Positions 1 to 11,793 are shown, counted from the stretch's first letter. The stretch is 64,000 nucleotides of DNA from Dastarcus helophoroides (GCA_028583605.1 CM053332.1:12822442-12886441), one strand, 5' to 3'. Numbers and translations are program-made. Notes: generated from the sequence alone by a model not told the origin.

Positions 1-52
1 TGTCCCCTGAAACGAAGAAAGATTAGAAAACACAACAAAGTTTGCTCTAACG
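1..52. mobile_element. Left part of palindromic MITE copy 1, split by a hAT-like element
   Basis: Contains tgtcccctgaaac, cacaacaaag and ttgctctaacg, the left-arm landmarks of a palindromic MITE family found also at 4935, 5738, 9536, 15592, 46600 and 47096. The copy is interrupted after ctctaacg (45-52), which is repeated on the far side of the hAT-like insert. The left terminus lies outside the window. Confidence 0.85.
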
Positions 53-2510
53 CAGGGATGAACAACCTTTTTTTACAGTGGGCCAATCACAAGGCTAAAC
101 ATTTTGCGCGGGCCGCATGTGAGAAAAATATGAATGCTGGGGCGCTTGCACCCCCTGGTTCATGCAGCAAACTGGAAATTTGTATATATTCAATTGGAGG
201 TCTTTCCAATTCTTCAGAATTCATCCTTTCCTTAAAACATTTTTTCGAAATTTCTACCTTTTTCTCAACTTTTGTATAATTTTTTACAAAATTTTACTTT
301 TTCTTTTAAAATTTTGTATTTATTCATAAAATTTGCCTTCTTTTATCAAACATGACTGTCAAAATTTTGAATTTAAAAGTTTCTCGTTTTTTTTCTGAAA
401 TTTCGTCGTTTCTGGAAATTCGACTTTTCCTGAAAGTTTCGCCTTTTTTGATTCTAAAAATTTCAGCTTGTTTATTAAAATTTGCCTTTTTTTCGAAATC
501 TGGTCGATCTTTTTACAAAAAGGTACATTTTTTAGAAATTTAAAATTTTTGTGAAAGGACAAAAATTTCTTGGTAAATTTCAACCCTTCTTTAATCCAAA
601 TTGCTTGTAGTTTCAACTTGTGTGTCAAAATTTCGATGTGTTACAATAATAATATTTGACATTTTTTGACGCCTGTTGAGGCAAGGTAGGGAGCCTGTCT
701 TCCTCTGACTCGTCCAGAGGGTCCAGAGAAAATAAATATTCAATTTTTCTCCTGAAATTTATCTTTCTCTGAATTTCGAAGTTTCTCTAAGATTAAATGC
801 TTTTTCTCAAAATTTAGATCTTTTTTGCAAAATTTCTTTTACAATATCGTCTTTTTCTCGGGGTTTTGACTATTTTTTTGACTTTTTTTTTTAAATTTGA
901 CTTTCTTTGGACAATTTTTTGTCCATTTCAAAGTTTTCTCGAATTTTCTTTTCAAAGTCCGATATTTTTCTTAACATTTAATAAAAATTTCGATCTTTTA
1001 GATTCTTTAGAAATTCTGACTGGTTTCCTAAAATTTGCCTCTTTCAGGAAATCTCAATATCCGATATTTAATATTTGAATAATTTTAATTCTTCTTTTTT
1101 TAGTAAATTGGCCTTTTATTTTAAAAATTCGAATTTTTTAAAAATAATCTTTTAACTAAAATTGGCCTGTTCCCCAAAATTTGTTTTTTTCGAAACTTCG
1201 ATTTTGTTTTCAAAATCCTACTTTTTGGACTTTTTCAAAAATGGTTTATTTATTTCAAAATTTTGTCTTTTCTTGAATATTTGTCTTTTTCAATAAACTA
1301 CGACTTTTAGATCAAATGGTTTTATGGTTCTGAAAATGTTCATTTTTCTGTTGCTTGCGAAAAATATTTTTGGGGATTTCGAAAAAAATATTCTTGTAAA
1401 TTTCACATCTTTACTGAATTTAAAATTTTAAGAACACGGTTTTTGAATCTTGCGATATTTTTTCTCAGAGTTGGATTTTTTTTTGAAAATTGTGCCTTTT
1501 CACAAAATTAGATCTTTGAACATTTTAATTTTTTCTTGAAATTTGTACATTTCTCGAGTTTTTGAGAAAGCTTAGGTTTTTATTTTCAATATGATTTATT
1601 GATTTTTAAATTTTCCTCTTAAAATTGGACCTTCTTTTATAAATTTGGAATGTTTCCTAGCAAGTTCAATATTTTCTTATAATTTGTAACGTAATTTCCA
1701 TTTTGAAAAATCCTGAATTTTTTTCGAAGTCTTTGTTTTTTCTAATTTTTTTAAAATTTTGATCCCGATAATTTCAACTTGTCCAACATTCATGTTATTC
1801 TCCAAATTTTAACTTTTAACTCAAAATTCAATTTTATTGTTTCTGGACATTTCCATTTAAAATGGAATTTTTTTCAAAGTTTTAGAATTTTTCACAAAAT
1901 TTGTTTATTATTTTTTTTTAATTGTATCGAAATTTTAATAGAAATCTAAACAACCTGAGAAGAATATTTCTAGCAAATCAAAAAAACAAGATTTCTTGAA
2001 AAATGTCAGAAATTCCAAAATCATTATTTTTAAAAGTTGCAGTTTTTTACCTGAATTCGACTTATTCTGGAAAATATAACTCTTTTTAGAAAAATTTCAT
2101 TTTGGAAATTTCGGCTCTTTTACATTTCCACTTTTTCGAAATTTCAACATTTCTTAAAGTTCTCCAAAGGGTTTTTTCTTAAGATTGGGCTTTTTTTCAA
2201 AATTTTGACTTAATTTGAAAATGCGATGTCCCCAATTCTGTAGTTTTTAAGTAAAAATACACATTACTAAGCCAGAATCTTTTCTTTTTGACCCATGAGT
2301 TTTTTACAATGATTATTGTTGCCCCCCCTCCCCCCTTAAAGAAAATCTTGCCTTGCACATGTCCAAAATATTTCATAAATCGTGGAAATTTATATTCTTT
2401 TTTTTCATTAAATTGTTTGACATTTTCTTTTCCAAAATTTATACGTAAAACAGTGGAGCTTAGACGGGCCGCAGAAAAATGTTAGGCGGGCCACGTCTTG
2501 CTCATCCCTG
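53..2510. mobile_element. Non-autonomous hAT-like element, 2.46 kb, with 8-bp target duplication
   Basis: The ends are inverted copies of CAGGGATGARCAA. Just inside are further matching pieces such as gggccgca and acattt. The 8 bases ctctaacg occur immediately before (45-52) and after (2511-2518), the duplication size made by hAT transposases. The target was a MITE copy. No transposase-like coding sequence is seen: the interior is a degenerate array of units like ttttcaaaatttcgac, interrupted around 660-730 by a GC-richer piece. Confidence 0.85.
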
Positions 2511-2592
2511 CTCTAACGCGTTTCGATAGCCAAGCTAGTCATCTTCAGATAAATACTTTCTTGGTTTCAGGGGACAAGATTTGTATTTCAAT
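2511..2592. mobile_element. Right part of palindromic MITE copy 1
   Basis: Continues the MITE split at 52: ctctaacg is duplicated, then cgtttcgatagccaag, catcttcag and ttcttggtttcagggg follow. The right arm is shortened compared with complete copies. The stretch ending at 2570 resembles a splice acceptor on the + strand. Confidence 0.85.
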
Positions 2593-4660
2593 TTTCGCAA
2601 TGTATCAACATTTCTGCTTACTCTCACAATGTCGCCTTTTTTTCATATTGGATTTCTGCAAGTTTCAACTTGAATTTCACAATTTGTCTTTTATTGAAAT
2701 ATCAACTTTTTGTTCAAATTTTTCTATTTAAAATTTCAACTTTATCCTCAAATGACTTTCTCCGAAAATCATAATTTTGTTTTAAAATTTCAACTTTATT
2801 CTCTAACTTCTTTACAAATTTCGACTTTTTTTTAAAGTATCTCTTTTCAAAATTTCGCAGTATTTTTTTAAACTGCTTTTTTCAACATTGTCACGTTTAT
2901 TCGATTTTTCTGGAAATTTCGATCAAAATATGCTTTTTTTTAAAACTTGGACTCTTTTTATTTTCAAAATTCGTCTTTGTCGAAATTTCGACTTTGGTCT
3001 CAAAATTATAGTGTTTTTCAATTGACAACCTTCGGGAAATTACGAGTTTTTGGTAAATTTCGAATCTTCTCTGAAAATTTCGAACTTTTTTCCGAGATTC
3101 AGATTGTTTTCTTTGAATTTCGCAATATTTACCAGAGCTGAGCAAATTACATTTAAAAAGGAATCTACATTATCCATTACTTTTTCAAAAAAAGGAATTA
3201 CATTACTTCGAATGCATTACCATTCGTTAAAAAGTAATTCAATTACCCATTTCTTAGAAACAGGAATTAATAACGAAGCAATTACATTTTCAAATACTTT
3301 TAAATTTTACAATATAAACGATCACATACATGTACAAAATTTATTTTTTATTTAGTAATACAAAATAAACTATCAACTAAAGGACACATACGCAATGTAA
3401 TGTCAACTTTAGTGCCATAAATGTTATGATTTATATTACAGAAAAGAGTAATTTCGACTTTTTTTGCAAAGTCTGAGTTCAAAATTTCGACAGTTTTGAA
3501 CATTTTTTTCCTTTTTTTTTTCAAATTTCGTCTTTTCTCTAATTTTTTTCAAAATGTCGACCATTTTTGAATATTTCGACTTTCTTTGAAAAAATACCCT
3601 TTTTTGAAAATACTGACTTCTATTAAAAATTCCGACTTATATTTCGAAATATTGACAATTTGAAAATTCCTACTGTTTTTGGAGAAGTCGATTTTTATTG
3701 CAGAATTGCACTTTTTTAAATTTGACTTATTTTGAAGATTTCGACTTTTTTCTGAAATTTTCGATATTTTAAAATATCCACTGTTATCGTAATTTCGATT
3801 GTTCTCGAAATTTTCACTTATGTTTGAAAATCCACACTGTCAAAATTTTGACGTTTTCTCAAAATTTTAACTTAATTTTGAAAATTTCGACCTTTTTTCG
3901 CTTTTTTCGCAAATTCAACTTTTGTAAAACCTGACTTCTTTTCAAAATTTGGATTAATTATTAATATTGACGTTATCTTGAATATTTGAATTTTGTAAAA
4001 AATTTCGACTTTAAAATTTTTGATTTATTTTAGAAAATTTTATCTTTTGTTTAATTTTCCTTCTTATCGAAAATTTATAGCTATTTCAAAGTTTTCCAAA
4101 GTTTGACTTTTTTAAAAGAATTACATGTTTTTGAAAGTTTTAATATTTTGAAGGATTCCGAGTTTTTCCAAGATTTATGTACTTTCTGAAAAGGACATTT
4201 TTGAAAAATCTTACTTTGATTTTTATTCAAAATTTTTGACATATCTTGAAAATTCGAATTTCAAATTTTCCATTTTTTTAAACGTCCACATTTTCCAAAA
4301 TTTGACTTGTTTTTAAAATTTCAACTTTCGCCCTTTTTTCCAAAATGTCTACTTTTTCCAAAACGTCAACTTTTTCTGGAAATTTAAATTTTTTGTTAAT
4401 TTATACTAAATTTTGACAACACTTCGAACTGTGCTCCTCTTGAAAAAAATTTTTCAAAAATTTCGGCCTTTCTTCATTTTTTTTTTTGAATTTACATCGT
4501 TTTTTGAAAATTTCGACCTTTTATCATCAAAATTTCGACTTTTCTTCGAATATTTGAATTTGGTTGATCAAAAATTGCTATATAACAAAATAAATTGCTT
4601 CATCATTAAACTACTCTCAAAGGAACAATGATAAAATCTGCAAAAAATTAAAAGAAACTA
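2593..4660. repeat. Degenerate AAAATTTCGAC-type array with an ATTAC-rich insert
   Basis: Imperfect repetition of A/T blocks separated by ttcgac or ttcaac, unit about 15-20 bases, on the + strand in pyrimidine-first orientation. At 3128-3440 it is broken by sequence rich in aattacatt, beginning gagctgagcaaattac, which resembles a DNA-transposon end. Open frames here are F/K-rich translations of the repeat and are not genes. Confidence 0.75.
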
Positions 4661-4934
4661 AATTAAAATTTGTTGAAATTGATGTACCACAAGAAAACAT
4701 TAAAAATCTCGAATTTCATATTGTTTATTAAAAAAAAACAATCGGTTTAGTAAAAATGTTATACTGCTTGGCTCTTATCTGGTGACAAGTTGGAAATTTC
4801 ACACATATTAGGATTGTAACAATACTGTTTTTTTTAATAATAATCATTATTATCGTTATGATTAACTTAAATATAAAATATCCTTAACATTTGATACCAC
4901 AAGGTATAGAAAGGTTAAAACAACAATTTTTTTT
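4661..4934. other. AT-rich intronic sequence, nothing recognised
   Basis: No coding, repeat-unit or structural signal could be seen apart from general AT richness. Confidence 0.5.
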
Positions 4935-5161
4935 GTGGAACGGACTGGTCCTTGGTTATCTTCAAAATTGAAATACAAATTTTGTCCCCTGAAATCAAGA
5001 AATATTAAAAAACACAACAAAGGTTGCTCTAACGCGTTTGGGCTGCCAAGCTATCATCTTCAGAGAGATAGATAGTATCTCTCTGAAGATGATAGCTTAG
5101 AGCAACCTTTGTTGTGTTTTTTAACCTTTCTTGGTTTCAGGGGACAAGATTGTATTTCAAC
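4935..5161. mobile_element. Palindromic MITE copy 2, nearly complete
   Basis: The left arm runs from ggaacggactggtccttgg through cacaacaaaggttgctc to catcttcagagagat. The right arm is its reverse complement, through atctctctgaagatgat to ggtttcaggggacaag. The whole could fold into one long hairpin. It has no coding capacity, as expected of a foldback MITE. It lies about 210 bases before a Smg6 exon. Confidence 0.88.
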
Positions 5162-5374
5162 CTTGTTTTTGATTAATGCCCGGGGGTGATATCCACTTGA
5201 AATACCTTCTTAGCTTTTTTATCATTTTTTAACTACAACACCTGGAAATAGTTCCATTATTTAACCAGACAAATAATCTTGGACTTGCTCAAACTCGTGG
5301 GTCAACGTTCTTTCTGAAACTGTGAATGGAGCCAGTTAACTGTCTTCAGTTTTTTATTGTTCACATCTTTGCAG

Positions 5375-5637
5375 ATCCCCAACTGCAGCAACAGCCTGGA
5401 TATAGATCGGAACTCCAAGAAAGGGCCCTAGTTCTCTCACTGCAAATGTTCAATTTAATTTTGGAACGATGTGTTTCCCTCTTACAAGATCATCTGACTT
5501 CAGCAGCGGATCAAGTCAACAGTCTACCACCAGATGCCAGCGTGCTTTTGCCGGCTGTTAAAATTTGGTGCGACTGGATGTTGTGCCACAGCGGCATATG
5601 GAATCCTCCACCAGTCGACGCAAGATCTTAAAGTGGG
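5375..5637 (+). CDS. Smg6: Smg6 (EST1A) internal exon, helical region; contains a frame break
   Basis: SMG6 is the endonuclease of nonsense-mediated mRNA decay; this exon encodes helices of the conserved region after its TPR domain. It opens after the acceptor ttgcag, with the first codon split (DPQLQQQPGY...), and contains LLPAVKIWCDWML and WNPPP, which match the animal SMG6 pattern VWCDWML...WNPPP. The natural donor is GGG|GTAAGA at 5637/5638. The main frame hits TAA at 5629-5631, before that donor. From 5612 on, the +1 frame reads QSTQDLKVG and enters the next exon in phase (SPGDTW), giving the same spacing as vertebrate SMG6. One base therefore appears to be extra around 5608-5611. This may be a sequencing or assembly error or a real mutation. 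The ATG at 5326 is intronic and is not a start. Earlier exons lie outside the window. Confidence 0.9.
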
Positions 5638-5737
5638 GTAAGAACTTTTTAATTTCGTTGTCATAAGAGGAAGTAATTACACGAAGCATTAAAAGCTTTG
5701 AAAAAAATTATGTCGTTCTTGATTTTTTTTTTCATCC

Positions 5738-5832
5738 GAAGATGATAGCTTGGCTGTCGAAACGCGTTAGAACAACCTTTGTTGTATTTTTTAATCTTTC
5801 TTGGTTTCAGGGGACAAGTTTTGTATTTCAGT
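5738..5832. mobile_element. Half MITE copy 3 in a short Smg6 intron
   Basis: Only the right arm is present: gaagatgatagcttggc, cgaaacgcgttag, ttctttggtttcag-type pyrimidine tract, then gggacaag. It lies wholly inside the 324-base intron between the exons ending at 5637 and starting at 5962. Its pyrimidine tract ends in CAG at 5810, making a competing acceptor-like site. Confidence 0.85.
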
Positions 5833-5961
5833 TATTGATTTGATGTTCTAAAAGAATTATAAAAAAATTAATCACTAGTCGAGTGTTAACGTTGTTGATT
5901 AGGTTAACGTCATCTCCAAGTGTTTACTAACAGGAGGAAATTGATGTGATTTTATCCGTAG

Positions 5962-6062
5962 GTCCCCTGGTGATACATGGACAAGACTGGCTGTGCTAAT
6001 GAACCTTCTAGAGCAGTTAGATCAATCCCTGGCGTCTAAATTCGTCAACGAAAATAAAGAAG
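5962..6062 (+). CDS. Smg6: Smg6 internal exon, helical region
   Basis: A short exon encoding SPGDTWTRLAVLMNLLEQLD and then ASKFVNENKE, an amphipathic helix that aligns with the DVWSTLADF-type segment of animal SMG6. The acceptor is ccgtag|gt and the donor AAG|GTGAGT. Only one frame is open: one base completes the codon begun in the upstream exon, 33 codons follow, and one G carries over. The intron before it (5638-5961) is 324 bases long and contains half of a palindromic MITE. The intron after it is about 23 kb and packed with mobile elements. Confidence 0.88.
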
Positions 6063-6840
6063 GTGAGTGTTTTTTAATTTTATAATTTTACTAGAGATTC
6101 TGGAAGTTTGTTTGCGATAGAAACTGACCAATGCTTCATAACTGTAGTTTACAATTTCTATAATTCTTGTACTTTTGTGTATAAGTAAATCTCACTTGCA
6201 GCTAAACTGAATCAGTATTCAGATCTACTTGTTTCACCCACTCGTTATAACAATCATTCTTCTTCTTTTGCTTTATAAAGGTAGAGGAGCTCAATACATT
6301 GCAGTGTCAACTAATACAAATTGTGTACAAAATGACCTCATTTTTCCCGAGGTCTTATTTCCATAAAACACACACAATAACGCACGTAACAAAATTCCTA
6401 AAGTTCTTGGAATTTCACAAGTAGGATCATTTTTTGTAATTGCCAATTATTATTCAGGTTGTAGACAAATATTCAAATTAAATACTGACATGGACAAAGC
6501 ATACCAATTTTTATGTAACATGATTAAACAATGTAAATATTGAATTTTGCACAGGTCATTCGAAATTATTTGGACATTCCGGGAGTCTGTCTAACAGTAA
6601 TGTTTTACGCAGAACAAACTTAAACATTATTTGAACCTCAAATATTTGGTTGCTGTTGATTTTAATTATTTCGGTAAAAATAAGGCACACAATAAAAGAC
6701 AAACAATTTCGTTAAAAATATAAATATACAATTTTTTATCTAATTCGCCAACTATGTGTCACATCCAAAATGTTTGGGCAAGTCTTTTTAATGATTTGAT
6801 ATAAAAATGCATTTTGCTCGAAAACCGTTGACAATATCAA
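6063..6840. other. Intronic sequence, nothing recognised
   Basis: AT-rich sequence after the exon ending at 6062. No open frame, inverted repeat or similarity to the other repeats of the window was noticed. Confidence 0.5.
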
Positions 6841-8025
6841 AGGCCATAGGACGATTAGTATAGTGAATCGGCCCCAGAAGGATATCTGGATCATCTTTTA
6901 AGGGTGTGTTGCTACTAATAAGATACTTTGATTATGCAAGTTTCAGATCTGTATTTTGGTTTTTAAAAAAAATCAAAAAAACCAAAAAATAGAAACATAT
7001 TTTTTTCTCAAAAACTACTTACGCGATTTGAATAAAATTTTGACATTTTATACAGATGCTATTTAGGAGAAACGGGCAATTTTTTTCGAAATTATTTTTT
7101 TTCTTTAGGATAACGTTCTAGAACAATTTTGAAATAAACTTTTTTTTATGTCTTTTTTAATGTAAAATAACCTTGCAAATTCTGAAACTGATCAAAAAGG
7201 TACGCCATATTGAAAAAAAATTCATATTTCATATAAAAATTGATTTATTTTAATTTCAGTAATATTGGGATCATCTCTGAAGAGTATATTCCTGCTAATA
7301 GGATAGTTTGATTCTGCAAGTTGCAGAATCCTATTTATTTTCATTTTTGAAAAAATTGGAAAAACAAAAAATAGGAACTTTTTTTTCAAAAATCGATTTC
7401 AGTGGAATTTGGAAACATTATAGAAATATATAAATACTTTGCTCAAAAAAATACTAGCTCCTAATTTTAATAATAATTGTTAGAAGCAGTCAGTCATTTG
7501 CGATTTTTTTTTCTTTGTGGTACGTTCTAGATCAGTTTTAAAGTTGACTTTCCTAATGTGTTTTTTGATATAAAATAATATCCCGAATCTTAAAATTGAT
7601 TGATAATGTACAAATAACAATCGATAAATTTCATTGTTTTTTTATATCATTAAAACAACAGAAACGAAACATCCGAAAAAAGTATATGAATATTACTAAA
7701 ATATTAAAGTATTTAAGAATTAATTAAAACTATATTAGCAAAGATGTCAATAATTTTAGTTAAAATATCCTTTTGCATTTTAAAATATCAATACAACATG
7801 TGCATACAATTATTTATCAATATGTTTAATATTAATTTAATCAGAATTCAGAATCAATTTGCATTTTGATTCCACATTTTGCGGGTGTTTTTTTATCAAT
7901 AATTTCGAATAAAGGCAAAATCTCAATGTATTTCTTTTAAATGTAGACATGTTTTATTTATTCCCTAGTAGTTCAAAAAAAACAAAATAGATGAAAAATC
8001 ACCCCTGTTGGAAAAAAATTAAATA

Positions 8026-8244
8026 CTACATTTTTATTTTAGAAATATCTTCACTTACGCTTAACAAATAAGTTAGTTTATAAAGTTCCCTGCCAAGATC
8101 GTGTGGGGAACGGCCGCTATATTGATTTGAAGGTGGAATATTTTGTTTCTTTGCCAATAATTTCCACAATTTTGATCTAACAAAAAATGTTTTTAATAAA
8201 AGTCGGAGTAACTTTAAATTTTCTTCAAAAAAGTTATTAACCAT
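8026..8244 (-). pseudogene. Uncharacterised coding-like fragment in the left arm of the palindrome
   Basis: A 72-codon open frame beginning MVNNFFEENLKLLRLLLK, with WKLLAKKQNIPP, SPHDLGRELYKL and a charged C-terminus. No family is recognised. It is listed because the opposite arm (about 9008-9215, + strand) holds a diverged copy whose amino-acid likeness (NNFFE, FFVR.KL, LL.KK, HDL.RE) survives across stops. It may be an exon of an element-encoded protein or simply palindrome sequence that happens to be open. Confidence 0.35.
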
Positions 8245-8665
8245 TTTCTTTTAGAGTTAGTCGTTATTGAGAATTTGTCTCACGAATAGCGTGCTTTCGG
8301 GTAGTCACACTCATTTCTGCACTACTCAAAATGTACAGATTTTGGCTTGTACTTTTTGAGCGATATCCTCAGAAGGCCTAATCTACTTTACCTCTTCCGT
8401 TGAATATGAGATTTTTTTGGCTGGAGGGCTGTTTTTGTTGGTCTGAATGTTACGTTTCTGAGTTAATTATGATTTACCTTCATCATCGTTATCGTCGTTT
8501 ACACGTTGACGGGATCTAAATGAATAAATGCCTTAAACGAGATCAGATTACTTTTTGCAAAGACAGATGGTGCGTATTCTATACATTTTCACTAATTTTA
8601 GAAACAACTAAAAAAGCACAAAAGTATGTAATTAGGAGTTTCTTGGTATGTTAGGGCGCTACTAA

Positions 8666-8848
8666 CTATGCAAGGAATACTACTAGATTTGTTGGTGGTC
8701 GACATACGATACCGTTGAAACCTTTATACATACCACAATGCTTAGAACCTTTGTAGAAACTTTCATAATTGTTTTTTTGATCACGACATGAAAGTAAATT
8801 ATTAGATGAAGAACATAACATCAAGACCAATAAAAACATTGATGTCAA
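8666..8848 (-). CDS. Small secreted-type ORF, possible clip-like peptide exon
   Basis: A 60-codon frame with a hydrophobic N-terminus (TSMFLLVLMLCSSSNNLLSC), as in a signal peptide, followed by KHCGMYKGFNGIVCRPP. The C...G..G.IVC spacing recalls the end of clip domains of secreted arthropod serine proteases (CGF.G..PIVCC), but this is a weak, short match and no protease domain is visible. Downstream on the same strand, 8478-8515 looks like a small exon (tttattcatttag| ... GATGAAG|gtaaat, reading SRQRVNDDNDDE), yet its phase does not join to this frame through any visible GT donor. It may be a captured host gene fragment or chance. Confidence 0.3.
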   Translation of the reverse strand: MTSMFLLVLMLCSSSNNLLSCRDQKNNYESFYKGSKHCGMYKGFNGIVCRPPTNLVVFLA

Positions 8849-9007
8849 TAAATTACGAATTTAACCAAAGACGGAATAGTACATTAGGACATCTTGGCAA
8901 AATTAATTTAAAAAACGCATCACATGCCATACCTTTTGGGTGATGTTGAAATCAATGCAAATATCCAAAAGCATGACATTTTCTCAGTAACGACTAGATC
9001 TACGAAA

Positions 9008-9215
9008 AAATGGCAAATAACTTCTTCGAATCAAATTCTAAGCTTTCCAACTTTTATAAAAAACATTTTTTTGTTAGACTAAAATTGTGTTAGTTGTTGA
9101 CAAAAAAACCAAAATTTTCCATTTTAAGTCAATATGTTGGCCAATCCGCACATGATCTTTGTAGGGAACGTTCTGTACTTATTTGTTAAGTCGAAGTGAA
9201 GACATTTCTGAAAAA
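9008..9215 (+). pseudogene. Broken counterpart of the 8026-8244 fragment in the right arm
   Basis: Starts ATGGCAAATAACTTCTTCG (MANNFF...) and keeps FFVRLKL, LLTKK and SAHDLCRER in the same order as the left-arm copy, but carries in-frame stops. The two copies point away from the centre of the palindrome. Function unknown. Confidence 0.35.
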
Positions 9216-9535
9216 AGTTTAGTATTTAATTATTTTGTAATAAAAATCCATTTTTCCTGGGCTATAGGAGCAATCCATATTTAGAGCCGTAACAGTTTGT
9301 TAAATCTAAGCTCTAAAAAATCGAAGATAAACAAAATTTTATTATTAGTATTTTTGATGACTAAATAAATGTTTTTAAAAAGTAATATTCTAAAATATTT
9401 TTTGATGACTAAAAAAACGTCGTTCCACGTTCCACTGATACCGTTGATCTCTGCGGGGGTATCCATTGCAGCTGCTGCTGCACAGTAAGTATCACAATAT
9501 TGAAAAATCAATCAGAAGTATACTTGAATTTTGGT

Positions 9536-9796
9536 AGAACGGACTGGTCCTTGGTTATCTTTAAAAATTGATACACAAAACTTGTTCCCTGAAACGAAGA
9601 CAGATTTAAAAAAAAACACAACAACAGTGCTCCAACGCGTTTCGATAGCCAAGGTATCATCTTCAGAGAGATTCTCAGTACTGTACAGTATCTCTTTGAA
9701 GATGATAGCTTGGCTATTGAAACGCGTTAGAGCAACTGTTGTGTATTTTAATCTTTCTTGGTTTCAGGGGACAAGATTTGGGTATCAATTTTTTAA
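9536..9796. mobile_element. Palindromic MITE copy 4
   Basis: Left arm gaacggactggtccttgg to catcttcagagagat; right arm tatctctttgaagatgat to ggtttcaggggacaag. The loop contains agtactgtacagt. The outermost right end is missing. It is inserted near the centre of the large palindrome. Confidence 0.87.
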
Positions 9797-11235
9797 GTAC
9801 TCTTGAATGTTAATAATTTTACTTAACATATCCTTTTTCGCTTTAACTTTAAAACATCAATACATGAGATCAATCATAATCAATTTTAATTTCTTAAACT
9901 ATTTAATTGCAGTTTAGAATATTCTGTTCTATACACCATGACCATCGCGTCGGTTGCTCTACTATCGATAAATACCAAAAACTCGATTTTTCTCCATAAA
10001 ATTATAGTTAATATCTTAGATAACTGATGTCCACCAAATCAGTTGTAATATAGCATTTTGGATAGAAGAGAGTTTTTTCTAAACAAATTATCATTTGCTA
10101 CATTTTGAAACAAATATCGAGTCAAAAATTCCCCATTGAATCACGTCTTTCCATCCGTCGATCTATGTGTACGTTTCTGATCATGCTACAGGTCGCAATT
10201 TTTGACTGATTTTTGATATTCTAGTTTTTATGGTTTTCTAAGAATAGAAGCCTATTAATTTTGGAAGGAATCGCTCGAATTGTTTAGTTTTCTGATTAAA
10301 TCATTTTACAAGCATGTTGATTAATAATTGTAGATTATATTATATTGGTATTTTAAAATGCAAAAAATATTTTAAGTAAAATTATCAAGATCTTCATATA
10401 ACTAGTTTATAAGTTATTTTTTTAATATACTTATAACTTTTTAGTAAAAAAAAATCTCACATTGAAATAAATCGATGTTTAATTAAATTGAGGATTCGAG
10501 AGATTATTCTATATCAAAAAGCACATTAAAAAAGTTAACTCTAAAACTACTCTAGAACGTCTCTAATAATTATTATTAAGGTCATAAAGGAGCGAATAGT
10601 TTTTTTTTTGTTGAGCAAAGCATTCATATACCTCTCTAATATTTTCAAATTTCATTGAAACCGGTTTTACGCGATTTGAGAAAAAAATATTTTCCTATTT
10701 TTTGTTTTTTTCCCAATTTTTCTAAAAAAATAAATAAATAAAACCTTGAATCTTGCAAAGTTAAATTACCCTATTAGTAGGAATATACTCTCTAAGATGA
10801 GCCCAATATTCCTGAAATTGAACTATAAATCAATTTTTTAATGAAAAAGTCGGTTTTTATTTTTTTTTTTTTCAATATGGCGTACCTTTTTGATCAGTTT
10901 CAGAATTTGCAAGGGTATTCTACATCAATAAAGACATAAACAAAAATTAGTTTCAACATTGTTCTAGAATGTTATCATAAAGAAAAAAAAAATTTGAAAA
11001 AAATTGCCCGTTATTCCTAAATAACATAATGATTATAGACTGTCAATTTTTTGGAATATAGCCTATATATATATATATTTCTATAATGTTTCCAAATTTT
11101 ATTTAAATCGGTTGTCGTTTTTGCGAAAAAAAAATTATATTTTCGATTTTTTTTAGAATTTTATCGATTTTTTCAAAAACTAAAATAGATAGAGATCTGA
11201 AACTTGCAGGATCAAAGAATTTCATTAGTAGCAAC

Positions 11236-11793
11236 CAAAGACTAAGTAGACTGAACCTAACACGGTAAGCAGTGAAGCCAGTTGAAAGCCTGGCGAAAGC
11301 CTAGCTTCATCTAGCTCGCAATGCCCTCTTATTATTTGACAGACCTTTGCGAAGATAACATCGGTGAAGGAAAATCAAGAGTTTCATTCTTTGGGTAGGT
11401 AAAAATAAAATATATAAATATTCAATTATCGGCGTGCGCGCGTCGCCATTTCACTGCAATCATGACGTGTTTACAGCACCGGCTTAACAATATTGTACAC
11501 AGGCGTCGCGTATTGAAAGAAAATTATTTTACTATTAAACCAAGATGTCTTTGAAAATAGTTCTCCTGTTACCAAAAAGCACTTATAAAAATTATTCTAT
11601 TGGTCCAAAAGCCCCTAATTCTAAAGTTTCATCTAAATCGTTAGAACCGTTACGCGGCAAGTTTTGTATTTATAAATTTTTCTTAATCCGACCATATCAA
11701 AGAGTAGTGGAATGCACCTCCCCACTTCCCCGGATTTTAGCTTCAACTGTACGCATGAGACAACATTGAAACGTTCAGTCTATTTAGTCTCTG
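11236..11793. mobile_element. hAT-like MITE, 558 bp, with 8-bp target duplication
   Basis: Ends are CAAAGACTAAGTAGACTGAA and, inverted, CAGAGACTAAATAGACTGAA. gtagcaac flanks both sides (11228-11235 and 11794-11801). It splits the right arm of the large palindrome, so it is younger than that element. The interior has GC-richer pieces (ggcgtgcgcgcgtcgcc) and no convincing gene; the 11545-11769 frame has no recognisable features. Confidence 0.85.

Noticed and set aside
5326..5374. ATG-initiated start for the frame at 5326
   Set aside because: The conserved protein begins at the acceptor at 5374/5375; the upstream residues do not resemble SMG6.
9281..9511. Frame with an alanine run near 9460
   Set aside because: Both strands are open for a short distance; a GTAAGT follows on the + strand, but no exon partner or family match was found.
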